A stretch of 64,000 nt of DNA from Trichopria drosophilae. Its lineage: Eukaryota > Arthropoda > Insecta > Hymenoptera > Diapriidae. The translations under genes and the position numbers were made by a program. Numbering within the stretch: position 1 is the first letter of the stretch; the number at the start of each line of letters is the position of its first letter. The notes beneath the pieces were generated by a model, which searched no databases, had not been told where the DNA came from, and worked only from the letters and a program-made list of their open reading frames with translations. The DNA lies in assembly GCA_030407085.1 (NCBI GenBank), contig CM059583.1, forward strand, positions 89,038,001 through 89,102,000, read 5' to 3'. This document shows positions 43,460-55,438 of the stretch, piece by piece.

Positions 43460-46104
43460 ATTTGACCTAGGAGCTATTGCATTTTGGTTCACAGGTGGCG
43501 CTTTAATCGATAAAAATCCAAATTTATCTGAAGACATTGAAATACCTCGAGAACTATGCACAGAATCAAAAAAGTTGTCGGATGAAAGTTGTTCGACACG
43601 AAGGGGGGCATCCAGGGGGCAAATAGGGACAATTTGATCCCTTTATGAAAATTTAATATTAAAAATTCTAATATTAGAATTTTTAATATTAGAATTTAGT
43701 AATATCAATTGCGAAAATTGTTATTCTGACTATGAAATTTTAATAATGTCCATTCGAAAAATTAAGATTATGAATAATTGATATTCTTCATATTAAAAAT
43801 CAAAACTGATTACATAAAAATTGTGCATACAATATGGAAGCAATTTTATAAATAAGTTTTCTACCTTCAATAAAATTACATTTTAGGTTTTAAATTTATT
43901 ATTAATAAACAAAAAGAGGACATCACGCAATCCATTAAAAAACGCGTCATGTCCCTTCACTCAGCTCATTCATTCTCTCTCTGTATGTTTTTTCCGAAAT
44001 GAGAATAAATAAGCTGAGCATTGACGGTCAAACCAGCTTCTATTAAACAAAACGAAACTCTTACTTCATTTGGGGATTTCGTCGCCATCTACCGGACCCC
44101 GAGAGAACTCACGTGGTTTCATACATGTACATCGCTTGCATTTCGGCCATCACCGGCGCCGGTTCTGTTACATAACGCTAGAGGGCGACATAACTCGAAA
44201 ATAAAGTAGCATATCATTTAAACATAAGTTGAGTCACACGTAACCAGTTCACCTACATTTTTCTCTACTTTCCTGAAGGGAAGTAAATGGATATCGCGAC
44301 TTTCTAATCCCCATATTAAAATTTAGTATTCACGGTCTCTCAGTGTAAGACTGTTTTTGAAGTCCATTGTATTGGTAGTAATTCGGTCGGAGGTCACTTT
44401 GCTTTTAGAATAACAACTTTCCGTTTACGTGACTATTTTTTGTCTACCCTTCATTGCTTAAATCGAATTGCAAGTTAAAAATGAATCCTGCTACAGTTCC
44501 CGAAAAAATCGAAATGATTCTTATTTATGGTGAATGTAAGAGGAATATTGACGATGCTGTTGCGTTGTATGCTGAGCGTTTTCCAGATAATGCTCGCTCG
44601 CGTTCTTTTTTTTACAAAGTTGTGAATGCCTTTCACTCTGATGGCAGCGTACAAATGAAAAAAAGGAAGCGAAGATTAACAGTTACAGGAGAAGCTAACG
44701 AAGTAGCTGTACTAGCAGCTATTCACCAAAATCCACATGTAAGCACACGACAATTACATCGCGATTCCGGCATTTCCAGAGACAGTATTCAAAGAATATT
44801 GCATCGTCATAAGTTTCACCCATATCACATTTCACTGCACCAGGAACTAGATGGCGATGATTTTCATAACCGCGTGGTGTTTTGTGAATGGGCATTTCAA
44901 AAAATGCAAACGAACCACAATTTCTTTGCTAATGTATTATTTTCAGATGAATCTACATTCACGAACCATGGTGGCGTCAATAGGCATAATATGCATTATT
45001 GGAGCGTAGAAAATTCCAATTGGTTACGACAAGTTAATCATCAACGTCCTTGGTCGGTGAACGTTTGGTGTGGAATCATAGGAAATAAACTCATTGGTCC
45101 TTATTTCATTGAAGGTAATTTGCACATTTTTCAAGAGTAGCAAGGGAAATACTAGACCGTGATTACAATGGTAGGTGGATTGGTAGAGGTGGCCCCATTA
45201 ATTGGCCTGCGAGGTCACCTGATCTAACATCTCCGGATTTCTTCCTATGGGGTTACCTAAAAGGTAAGGTTTATGAACAAGTACCAACGACTCGTGAAAA
45301 CATGGTGGAACGCATAAGAACTGCTTGCGCAGAAATTTATGCAGATATGATTCTAGCTTGTATAAAGTCATTTGAAGAAAGAATAAATAAATGCATTGAA
45401 GTGGAAGGTCAACATTTCGAACACTTACTCAAGTAAGTGAACAGTGAGACACTGAGAGGCAAGGGGACTCACGTAAAACAAGCACCCCAAAGGGAACAGA
45501 AAAATACTACGTCCACGTCGTTGTTCCTGGGTAACGCTAAATGTATTTTTTCCCGGCTTTGTTAGAATGACCGTATTCCATATCCGCTACGCGGGCGAAA
45601 ATTGTCAATATTGGAGAATCCAAATCTGCAATAAAAACTGGGGGTTCCTATTTAAGTTTTATTGTTTTTGCCCCCACTCCACCCCCAGGGGATGGGGGAG
45701 GAGGTAAATTTCATTATTACTGGATGCCCCCCTTCGTGTCGAATAACTTTCATCCGACAACTTTTTTGATTCTGTGCATAGTTCTCGAGGTATTTCAATG
45801 TCTTCGGATAAATTTGGATTTTTATCGATTACAGCGCCACCTGTGACCCAAATTGCAATAGCTCCTAGGTCAAATTCGTGTACTTTTTTCCGGAGAATCC
45901 AAATCTGCAATAAAAAATGGGGGTTCCTATTAAATTTTATTGTTTTTGCCCCCACTCCACCTCCAGGGGATGGGGGAGGAGATAAATTTAATTATCACTG
46001 GATGCCCCCCTTCGTGTCGAACAACTTTCATCCGACAACTTTTTTGATTCTGTGCATAGTTCTCGAGATATTTCGATGTCTTCAGATAAATCGGCCACCC
46101 TGTA
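43460..46104 (+). mobile_element. DUF4817/mariner-like DNA transposon
   Basis: Inverted arms of 155 bp (43460-43614 and 45721-45875, about 95% alike) flank a transposase gene. On the right a direct copy of about 279 bp follows (45613-45891 and 45892-46104), ending in ggccaccctgta, the usual end of this family, next to TATATA. The matching left outer end (tacagggtggcc) is missing, so the left side is truncated. Confidence 0.75.
44454..45436 (+). pseudogene. DUF4817-type transposase (mariner-like), internally deleted
   Basis: The N-terminal domain MILIYGECKRNIDDAVALYAERFP is DUF4817-like. A helix-turn-helix region (STRQLHRDSGISRDSIQRIL) and the first catalytic Asp (VLFSDESTF) follow. The frame stops at 45140. 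The downstream sequence in another frame (45125-45436) carries GRWIGRGGPINWPARSPDLTSPDFFLWG-type sequence with the third Asp, through to a stop at about 45436. The segment that should hold the second Asp (DGAPAH-like) is missing, so the DDD/E triad is incomplete. Confidence 0.8.
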
Positions 46105-46261
46105 TATATATATATATATATGACCGATCTGTTTAAAAAAAAGTCCGCAAAATGACCTTAATATGTATATATATAAAATAATGCAATTCTCGAGTTGAGA
46201 GAAAGCACTAAAATTGTATTTCTTCTTTGCCGCTTATTTAAAACAATTAATAATCAAAATG

Positions 46262-46796
46262 ATTTCTCGGGAAGACGGCATACATACTGAATGTAAACAA
46301 ACGAAAAATAAACAATGCGTCGTTCCAATGCGAACAACCGCAAAAGATTTAACTTAAACGGAGATATTTAAGGCCAGAAAAATTTATTTTACTATTGGTT
46401 TTATATGGAAAACAAACCCCACCTGTATTTAATTTTATTAAATTATATTTAATTAATTTATAAATTTTCCCCCAAAAACTCGAAAAAACATGTACATTTA
46501 TAAAATTACACATAAATTAAATAATCGAGTCCAGGGTAAGGCTGCTGTGATCCCTGCTGATGAGCACACAGTCAGAAGTCAAGTGCGAAACTCGTTTTTT
46601 TATATAATGCAATAGTTTTAATAAAATTAAATACAGGTGGGGTTTTCCATATAAAACCAAAAGTAAAATAAATTTTTCTGCCCTTAAATATCTCCGTTTA
46701 AGTTAAATCTTTTGCGGTTGTTCGCATGGGAACGACGCTTTGTTTATTTTTCGTTTGTTTACATTCAGTATGTATGCCGTCTTCCCGAGAAGACAT
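46262..46796. repeat. Large palindrome, about 175-bp arms
   Basis: The left arm (46262-46440, starting tctcgggaagacggcatacat) is repeated in inverse at 46617-46796 with almost no mismatch, with a loop of about 175 bp. Both arms contain the same 'acctgtatttaattttatt' block. There is no coding capacity. It is a foldback element or a self-complementary MITE. Confidence 0.85.
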
Positions 46797-46944
46797 ATAG
46801 GATAATTTATTTTTTTCTATTTTACAAGTTATCGGAAAAAGCACTTTTAATTCATAATTCGAAAACCAATCCCAAACGATCAAGCCTAATTTAGGCGAAA
46901 TTGATCGATTGGTTGCCGAGTAATTGCGTTTTCAAAAATGCTAA

Positions 46945-47098
46945 CGTGAAGTTAGCCGGCCATGTCGTTTTTTGCAAATAACTCATAAACGACGAAGTCG
47001 CAAACGAAAAATCGGTAATCGCAATCATTCGCAAACGAATCGCAAACGATTCGCGCTATTTTCGTTCGATTTCGTTACAATGGCCGGTTAACTTCACG
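46945..47098. repeat. 19-bp inverted repeat (hairpin or MITE ends)
   Basis: cgtgaagttagccggccat at 46945-46963 and atggccggttaacttcacg at 47080-47098 pair with one mismatch. The interior has several cgcaaacga repeats. Confidence 0.7.
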
Positions 47099-48060
47099 GA
47101 GGTGATGGATTCGGACGAGGTAACTCGTGCGTCTTCTTCGGAAAATCGTTTTTACATGAAGTTATCGCATAGAATAGATGGCTAAAACTTTTTTTGCAAA
47201 TATGTAACATTAGTATATGTATAGTTATATTTTAATTTTCAGTTAAAGTTTTATTTCTTTTCTTCATCATTTTCGACCTAAAAACATATAGAGTGGTACA
47301 AATGTCCAAATTGTAATTTTTTATCAGTTCATGATTTTCCATTCTTTACCACTTTTCTTAAATCCACGTGAGAAGTTTAAAATTACAAAATATGCATAGA
47401 AAAAAAAATCATCGCTGAAAAATATTAAAAATTGTAAGACAAAATACATTTGTAATAGTCAAATTTTACATTTTTTTCGCTAAACAGAGTTTGAGCCTCT
47501 ATTAATAAATACTAAATTTTAATGTGTAATATCAGACTTTTGCATAGAAAATTAAAAAACATTTACCATTAGTAGTACACTTCTTAGACATGCCTAAAAA
47601 AGTATATGGGTACATATATGTATGCATATATAACACACATTATATATACACCGTGTTTCTCAACCTATTGAACCCCGTTTACCAGCAGATAGAGCGTAAA
47701 ATTCTGAAATGAAAGTTCCTTTGCCGAAAATGTTTTCAAGCTACCGTTTTAAAGTTATGCAGCATTGAAATGAACCAATAGGAAAAGAGCTTTGCGATTA
47801 TCGCAATAATATAGTATTGTCGGTGCATGTAAGAATAAATACGAAGAAAATGCACATCGTCCATAAACCATGCAATTGTTTTCTAGCGAAGCAGCGGAAC
47901 GTTCAAAAGAGACTGTCAAAAATATCGATCGGATTGGAATGTCTAACCTGCCACTGGTTTTCGGTTTCGAAAGGAAAATTAAAACTTTAAATTCGAATTT
48001 TTAATGAATCAAAAAATGATTATTTTACAGGTTAGGCATTCATGTAGAAAATAACGTTTC
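47099..48060. other. About 960 bp without recognised genes
   Basis: AT-rich. The part 47640-47800 looks like mobile-element sequence (ctcaacctattgaaccccg...aaagttatgcagcattga) but I could not identify it. Confidence 0.45.
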
Positions 48061-49180
48061 ATATGTTTCGAAACCCTGGAAAATATTTTCTAAATTGTGT
48101 AATGAGAATATCAAAGTTAAAGATCGATGATTATTTAAGTCGATGATTTAATCTTGCAATTGGAAAAAATTGGAGATTAGAAAAAATGGATGTATCTGTG
48201 TCGTTTAGAAATAGTTTTCCAGAACAATTTGTTAATAACAATTACGTGGTAATCTCGTGCAACTCTGCATGAAGTTGATTATTAAAGTTGATAACGTAAT
48301 TTTGCAAAAGGAAATAATTGGAGCTCAAACAGTGGTTCTGTGCCGCTTAGAAATGGATTTTATAAATAATTTGTTAATAACTATTACGTGCTCATCGCGT
48401 GCAACTCTGAATAAAATTGATTATTAAAGTCGACGATTTAATTTTGTAAAAGGAAAAAATTGGAGCCCAAAAATAAATCTGTGCCTTTTAGGAATGATTT
48501 TTATGAATAATTTGTTAATAACAATTACGTATTAATCGCGGGCAGCTCTGAATGAAATTGATTATTAAAGTCGATGATTTAATTTTGCAAAAGGACAAAA
48601 TTGGAGCTCAAAAAATGGATCTGTGCCGTTTAGGAATGGTTTTTATGAATAATTTATTAATAACAATCACGCACTAACCGCGTACAACTCTGAATGAATT
48701 TGATTATTGAAGTCGATGATTTTATCTTGCAATTGGAAAAAATTAGAGATCTAAAAGTGGTTCTGTGCCCTTTTGGAAATTATTTTTATTAATAATTTGT
48801 TAATAACATTTACGCGCTAATCGCGTACAACTCTGAACGAAGTTGAGTATTAAAGTCGATAACGTAATTTTGCAAAAGGAAATAATTGGAGCTCAAAAAG
48901 TGGTTCTGTGCCGCTTAGAAATGGATTTTATAAATGATTTGTTAATAACAATTACGTGCTAATCGCGTGTAACTCTAATGAAGGTAATTATTAAAGTCAA
49001 TGATTTAATCTTGCAATTGGAACAAATGAATCTGTGCCGTTTAGAAATGGTTTTTATGAATAATTTGTTAATAACAATTACGTGCTAATCTCGTGCAACT
49101 CTGACTGAAGTTGATTATTAAAGACGATAATGTAATTTTGTAAAAAGAAAAAATTGGAGCTCAAAAAGTGGTTCTGTGAC
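48060..49180. repeat. 142-bp tandem repeat, about eight copies
   Basis: ctgtg(c/t)cg or close variants recur at about 48197, 48338, 48479, 48621, 48763, 48906, 49032 and 49173: intervals of 141-143 bp except one of 126 bp. Each unit includes attattaaagtcgatgatttaattttgc and gaataatttgttaataacaattacg. Confidence 0.9.
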
Positions 49181-49650
49181 GTTTGCAATTCATACAAAAA
49201 AACAAGGGACTTTTCCATGGTGGTCTTTGTATGCGTAATTCCACGCAGGGGCTTCAAAAGGAAAAAGAGATGCATCTTACGACTTTGTACAAATCCATGC
49301 TTTCTTATTCTTATTTTCATCTTATTTTCGATAGTTAGTTTGGCGCTATCTGTGCTGTGGTAGGCATGGGCCTTAATTAACACTTTCTAATGTAATTAAT
49401 ATGGATTTTAAATGGAAATTATTGATACAGAGAATATATTCTATAACACGATAAATATCTAAAGATTTAGAAAACGAATATTGTAGGTGACCTATATTCC
49501 ATTTCAAATCATGCAATGAAAATAAATTTAAAATTCAAAATCATGTTTTATAAGATTTTTATTGTTCTTTTGGGTAAATAAAGAGATACGTATTTTTTTG
49601 TTTTGCAAACAAAAAATTGTTCACGAAGTTACGGCCTGCACAAAAATTTC
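49181..49650. other. About 470 bp without recognised genes
   Basis: Short frames (up to about 100 codons) have no recognisable motif. Confidence 0.45.
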
Positions 49651-50813
49651 GCTGGTGATTTCATTTTTGCCAAACAAGTAGGAAATTATATTCAAATCTC
49701 TCTATTTCCGTTAAAAATCGATATTTTAGCATTCTGTTTTCTTAATTTAGTAGTGTTTAAAATGTTCTTTCATGGCCATTTTGAAATTTTATAAAGTTTG
49801 AAAATTAACAAAATGGCGGCCATATTTTGAAAAATAAAAAAACTCGTTTTTCTCAAAAACATAATTTTTCAAAATTCTAATTTTTGTTATGATTAGACAA
49901 TATAAAAAGGAATGTTTTCCAATAGGTTTGGTCTGCGCTAAAATGACGTGGAAGCGTCAAGATTTGTTTGTTTAATCGGCATTTATCAGGTTGCAGCAAC
50001 GTCATCTTTCAGTAATTGAAATAAAAGAGAAATTTGGATCATATCTATTAGCCATAGAAACTTTCAAATATTATTATTAATAAACAATTTGATTATATTT
50101 TAAGAATAAATGCGTGCTATTGTTAATGACCGGTGGAAGACATTCGTTGAAAAATGTACATCCGTCAGTATATACAAATGAACGTGTCGTTCGGGTTTCA
50201 TGTTACAGATGAAGCACACATCTACTTATTTAATCGTGAAACAATTACAATTCAAAAAGCACCCCAATTCGTGAGAGGCAATGGGACTGACTCACTTCAA
50301 AAAGTACCCCAATGGGATGAGAATCCTATCACGCCCATGTCGTTCATCTCGGGTAGCGCTAAGTAGGGCTGTAATATTCATTGTAAGATTCTTAATATAT
50401 GAAAGAAAAATTTCTCCTGAAAATTCTGCACTTTTCTTATTTTTTCTTGTTCTATTTACGCATTATTATTAGACATCAACAATGGCGATAACGCTCAATT
50501 TTATGAACGGACCTAACGGTGTTTGAACATATTTTCCTTGGGCCGATAACAGAGTAAGCGGTAGCACGTTTTTATTCTTAAAATATCAAAAATTGTTTGT
50601 TAATGTTAATGTGTAAAAGTTTCTATTTGTAATATATATGCTCAACATTTTCCTTTTGTTTTACTAACTGAAAGATGACGTCACTGAAACCTGATAAATG
50701 CTGATAAATAACGATTTCTTTTTTGCAGAATGTTAAAATATCGATTTTTACCGGAAATAGAGAGATTTAAAAATAATTTCCTACCTGTTTCGGACAAAAA
50801 TAAAATCACCAGC
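49651..50813. mobile_element. Foldback-like element with two-part inverted arms
   Basis: Outer arms at 49651-49736 and 50726-50813, and inner arms at 49979-50017 and 50661-50701, are inverted pairs in matching order. The left arm carries about 220 bp extra between the two parts (gap 242 bp against 24 bp on the right). There is no coding capacity. An interior stretch (about 50250-50368) resembles the 3' flank of the DUF4817 transposase (45450-45545). Confidence 0.7.
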
Positions 50814-50867
50814 GGATTTGGTTCGCAGAATTTCTTGAAATTGACTCCAATTAGTTTTTTTTTTGAG

Positions 50868-51866
50868 TTAATCTGTTTGATTTTTTGAAATATTTATGTC
50901 AATTGAGAGTGGGTAGTGGTCTGATCCATAGGTGTCCTTAAATATTTTATTATTTATATGTTCTGCTATATTGATAGTGGAGATTGCCAAGTCTACGTTA
51001 GAGAACTTTTCTCTTGAAAAATCAACGCGAGTATTGGTATCCGTATTATGTATGTATAAGTTATTATCTTCAAGGGCCTTCAATATTCCTTCTCCGTTCT
51101 TATCATTATGGTCGCAGTTCCATTCAATGCTGTTTGCATTGAAATCGCCTAAGGGCGCGTGTACCCTGACAACGAATCGTAAAAAGCGGCAAGTGAAATA
51201 TACCACAAGTTTACAATAATAAAAATGTATTTATCGATATTTTTATTCACGCATGTATAGATTTTTATATAATTTAATTCTGCTCGTTTGATTTGCCGTT
51301 ATGTACGATTTGCTTACCGTTAACCGTAATTCGCTTGCTGCATTTCGAGGTTAGCCGCCCTGGCAAGCGAAACATAAAAATTAGGAAGTAAATCGTGGGA
51401 ATGGCATGACTATATATAAAAACCTGAAAAAAAAACAAGTAAATATAAATATTTTTAAACAGCAATATCGAAATATCGACTTTTATTATTATAAAATTAT
51501 TGTACATTTCGCTTGCCGCTTTTGCGATTAGCTATCAGTCTGCACACTCCTTAAAATTAATGCTGGGGATGTCGCACTTACATTCTTAAAAATTTCATTC
51601 CACGTTGTTGATGAAAGAGTTGTTCCTGGTATCTTGTAGTGGGCAATATTGATTGGAGGGGATGCATTTGTTATTCTGCACGAGAGCACTTCCATCTGAT
51701 TATTTAGCGATATAAGATCCGTGAGTTCCACGTGGTTCAGATATTTTCTTATTATCAAGAATATTCCTCCACCGGGCTTATCCGATCTGTCTTTTCTCAT
51801 GCACTTGAAATCAGCGAAATTAAATTCAATGTCTGGTTTCAGCCACGATTCTACGAAAATGTCCAC
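50868..51866 (-). pseudogene. Non-LTR ORF2 endonuclease domain, split by a MITE
   Basis: The N-terminal half (51866-51538) has RSDKPGGGIFLIIRKYL. The C-terminal half (51165-50868) has GDFNANSIEWN and TYGSDHYPLSIDI, the catalytic blocks of an APE-type endonuclease. The insert between them (51166-51537) is a MITE. Nothing after the endonuclease (no RT) is found, so the 3' part is truncated. Confidence 0.8.
51166..51537. mobile_element. MITE, about 370 bp, inserted in the endonuclease gene
   Basis: The ends ctgacaacgaatcgtaaaaa (51166 onward) and, in inverse, ctgatagctaatcgcaaaag (to 51537) match, both continuing in gcggcaagYgaaat, for about 34 bp. Removing it restores the order of endonuclease motifs on the two sides. 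I could not fix a target duplication. Confidence 0.75.
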
Positions 51867-51977
51867 TTCTTTTAACAGTTTGTATAATTCCGTTTTGTGA
51901 GTTACAATACTTCTTGCATTCTAGAAGATAATTCGTAAATTATTATTTGGCATGTCTAAACATGTTTATTTATGTTA

Positions 51978-52905
51978 CTATTGTTCCTGTGCCTGTGTAA
52001 TAGTAGTATCCAGTGTTATTGACTCGCTTTCACTCGCATAAGTAATGCTTATGTTAAGTCTGTTTATTATTCGCCTAAATCGGTTTTTGAGATTTCTATC
52101 TGTAAGGTGTACATATAATGATCGTAGCATATTTTCCAGTCCCTGTAAATCGTTAGTGTAATTTTTTGCACATTCCTCGATATTAGAGATTCCGTATGTG
52201 CTGAGAATGAACTCTTCTAGTTCCTTGTAATTTACGACCCCAACAGTTAGCTCTTTTTCCAAAATATCTTCAATCATTTTTAGGTTGCTAAGAATGACTT
52301 CTTCATAACGTTCCTCCTTTGCTTCATTGTTTTTCTGTTTTTTTTTGCGTTATTTTTCTCTTTGATGGAATTCAATTTTTTTTTGCGTGAAATTTGCCTT
52401 TTCGCCTTCATTTTCAGACTCAGGAAATGCCCCCCTTAGTCGGCCTTAGTTTTCATTAATCCGGAACATGTGAGGGAATGCGGTCGATTAATTTCTGTTC
52501 CCCTGAATCTACAGGATCCGTTTCGTCTCCTAAAATCATGTCCTCGTTTGCTGGAGAATTTTCAACCGGCTTCGTTTGTGGGAATGATGAACTTGGCGTA
52601 GCGGGGGCTTGATATGCAGGAGGACAGCTTTTTGCCAAATGACCTGTTTTCTTATACAAAAAGCACGTAGGTTCGTCCCCCGACATATAATTCCAATAAT
52701 CTGTCCGGTCAGGATTTATTTGCATACTTTCAGGAAGGAAAGAAATATCCTCAGACTGAATATAAATATATCTCCAGAAACTCATTGTGTGCGCAAAGCC
52801 AGGTTCATTAATTCCAGCCCGAATAAATTCCATGCGTGATGTAATGCGAATATTTAGCGCGGTTAGTTTATTTTCTATAATTGCGTGTGGAATAATCTGG
52901 CACAC
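51978..52905 (-). pseudogene. Non-LTR ORF1 (gag-like) with a degenerate zinc knuckle
   Basis: The frame 52905-52456 has GFAHTMSFWRYIYIQSEDI, then LPESMQINPDRTDYW and CFLYKKTGHLAKSC, where the second Cys of CCHC is Tyr. A Pro/Ser-rich tail follows. A second frame (52277-51978) has helical, charged sequence that may be the same ORF1's C-terminus or the ORF1/ORF2 linker. It lies upstream of the endonuclease half on the same strand, so both belong to one element of insect LOA/Jockey type. Confidence 0.65.
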
Positions 52906-53279
52906 ATTTGAAAGAATTACACGTCTAGTCTATGTAATTAGAGCTCTTACTGTTAGTTAATGCGGACCTATTGTTGCCTTAGTGTTCTTGGAAATTACTT
53001 CTTCAACGATTTGTTTACTTGACAAATAAGCACAAACTCGATTATTAGAAATCTATAGAATAAATCTTATGTTGGACGGTGTGATAATTTCTCCCTGCGC
53101 TTTCGCGTATTCTTTGATTGGATCATTTTTAATTGATTATAACACGATCGCCTGATCTTTTGATGGAAATAGGGCGTTTTTTGCAACATTAGCGTAACTT
53201 GCTGCGTTCACTTTATTACTTTGACTTCGATATGCAGGTTGTGATTGCTTGTTGATCGAGTTTTTTTTTTATTTTTTAT

Positions 53280-53900
53280 TCACATTTCTGAATTTCTCTT
53301 TCTGGTGCGTTTCTTTTTCCTGATTAATCCTTCGGTAGTAACAGCAGAAAATGCAAAGGTGGAGTACGCTCTCTTTTGTGAGTATGTTTTTGAACTGTTT
53401 TCTATTATGTTTGAATGTGAAAATTGATCAAAATTTTTTGCACCATTCTTTTCCGATTCAGTACTAGTGTTGTTATTACTCGAATTATCTTGACTCGCAT
53501 TATTGGTTTCATTTTGCATAAGTTCGTTCTGTTTGCAGAATGTTGCCAGGAGACCTTCTTGATTGCATGTAAAGCACGTTAATTCATCAGCTGATAGGTA
53601 AATCTAATATTTGGTATCCTCGAAGGAAATTTTAATTCTTTGTGGAATTTTTAGGACATCTTCAGGCTTGACATACATTTGTCTTCTATGGCTTAAAATG
53701 TGCGTGAAGCCCGCGATTATCTGACATTCTTTCACATGTTTCAAATCTTCAATCTCTATCCCACACATCCTGCACATTTTCTCTCCATCTTTCAACCAAT
53801 ACGTATTCCCTCTTGTTTCATTTCTTCACCTCCATCTAGCTATTATCTGCAATTTATTTTCATCTGTTCTCTTTATGTTATTCTGCATATATTTTGGAAG
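53280..53900 (-). pseudogene. Chimeric non-LTR fragment: ORF2 C-terminus next to ORF1
   Basis: The frame 53795-53604 begins with MKDGEKMCRMCGIEIEDLKHV, the terminal zinc motif of another insect non-LTR ORF2 (the same frame reads upstream to about 53840). Within 20 codons it passes into AGFTHILSHRRQMYVKPEDV, an ORF1 type sequence. After a TAG near 53603 the same frame continues to 53280 with a CFTCNQEG..C knuckle whose His is replaced. The two parts come from different proteins. Confidence 0.6.
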
Positions 53901-54544
53901 TCCTTGCACTCTTGTGTTCCTTGCATGATCCAGAATTCTTTACCGTTTGCCCTCTCTCTAGTTCTGGCACTTCCTTGTATCTCTTTTTTATCTTTATCCA
54001 CTTCCTCTCGCCTATAAATAGTTTCTTCTCTCTATGCTATCTGTTGCTCAATTTTTTTCCACTCTTATTTTTTCGTTTTTTGTTTCTTCCTTTATGGGCC
54101 ATTATTTCTGAAGTATACCCACTTAGAAAATCGATGTTGTTTGTTCGGGCTCAAACTTAGGTAAAATGTTGTCCTACATGATAATAGTTTATGCCAAATA
54201 AAATTTTGTCGATTAATCAAATGTAGCCGAGAGGGAGGGGGTTGAATATTTTAATTTTATGCCGATATCATGTATTTCAGCATTATTTTACTCTTCCGCC
54301 GTCAATAATTAATTTGATTAAAAATATGGTTTTCGTAGATTTTTTTACGCTCTTTCGAATGGTCACATGCATTTTTTAATATAACAATTATTGGACCTTG
54401 AAAAATGAATATCAATTATTAATTTGCGTTTTTCTCCAAAAGAGACCAGATTTTTTGACATTCTATTTTGTTTTAATGGAAACAGCAGGTTTTCGCCTAT
54501 AAAAATACATAAGTCGAAAAGACGGCTGAAATCCTTTTTATCCT
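53901..54544. other. AT-rich stretch without recognised genes
   Basis: Pyrimidine-rich on the plus strand up to 54160. On the minus strand this may be degraded non-LTR coding sequence, but no motif was seen. Confidence 0.4.
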
Positions 54545-54669
54545 TTAATATAACGTTAAGTTCCTGCACACTCGAGTAACCGCAGCGTCGTCGTCAGTCG
54601 CAGCCCAGTACGGTTCGAGCCTACAATTTTATAAGTTATATCATAATACTGTGACATGAGTTGTCTTAA
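54545..54669. repeat. Direct repeat copy 1 (125 bp)
   Basis: It shares ttaatataacgttaa, aaccgcagcgtcgtcgtc and ttcgagcctacaattttata through gagttgtcttaa with 55435-55569. Confidence 0.85.
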
Positions 54670-54779
54670 GAGCGCGTGTATATTGCGACGTTGACGCGCG
54701 CGCCGCCCGCGCGTCGCAGTAGTGCTGCTCATGTTCCACAGATGCAGGGTCATGCGCTGATGGCTTTGCAATATCACAT

Positions 54780-54942
54780 GTTCGAAGATATGAAGAGAAG
54801 ATAAAGAGCACCCTTGTCCATCTCCATTCCTCTCCCGAAATTCGTCTATCTCATTCTCTCCTAATCTCACTTTACATCTGGTATCTTCATAAATTTCCTT
54901 TACTATGTATATGGGCAAATCCACAGAACTTTTGACTTTCAT
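54780..54942 (-). pseudogene. Non-LTR reverse transcriptase fragment
   Basis: About 54 codons contain YEDTRCKVRLGENEIDEF and GDGQGCSLS, matching the RT block around the R-Q-G-C-P-L-S motif of insect non-LTR elements. No neighbouring RT sequence is left. It lies between two direct repeat copies. Confidence 0.65.
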
Positions 54943-55400
54943 GTTATTTTAAGATTCACATAAATAAGCTGTACAGAAATATTTATAAAACATTACTATT
55001 TACTAAAACGGATATGCTTTTCAAGGTACAGTTATTTGTTTTGCATGATAGTTGATTAAAAAATCAAAGGAAACACGAAAGCTCATAAAATTTGAATAAA
55101 CTGCTGCGTGCAAATCGTATTTCGAAAATCTGACATCGGATTCGTAATCAGCGACCTCGAAAACATAAGTAACGATCATTAAAACTACCTGTTTACTGCC
55201 GAATTTCTTCGGGATTGAATTAATCATACAAAAAGTGACATTTTTAAGCGTAAATTTGTTTATAACAAAAATAAAAACAATAAAATTACTAAAGTACTGT
55301 ACTATGTACAAATATAAACCCTTATCACATTAAAAATGTAAAAAAAATGAAATTTTATATATAAATAGGAAAATATGACCAAAATAAAAAGACTGAATCT

Positions 55401-55438
55401 GACGCCACTATAGTGGCGTCTGGGACTCAAAGGGTTAA
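55401..55438. repeat. piggyBac-like right end with a 20-bp perfect palindrome
   Basis: gacgccactatagtggcgtc (55401-55420) is a perfect palindrome. It is followed by tgggactcaaaggg and TTAA (55435-55438), which reads inward as CCCTTTGAGTCCCA, like piggyBac-type ends abutting the TTAA target. No left partner was seen in the window. Confidence 0.45.
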
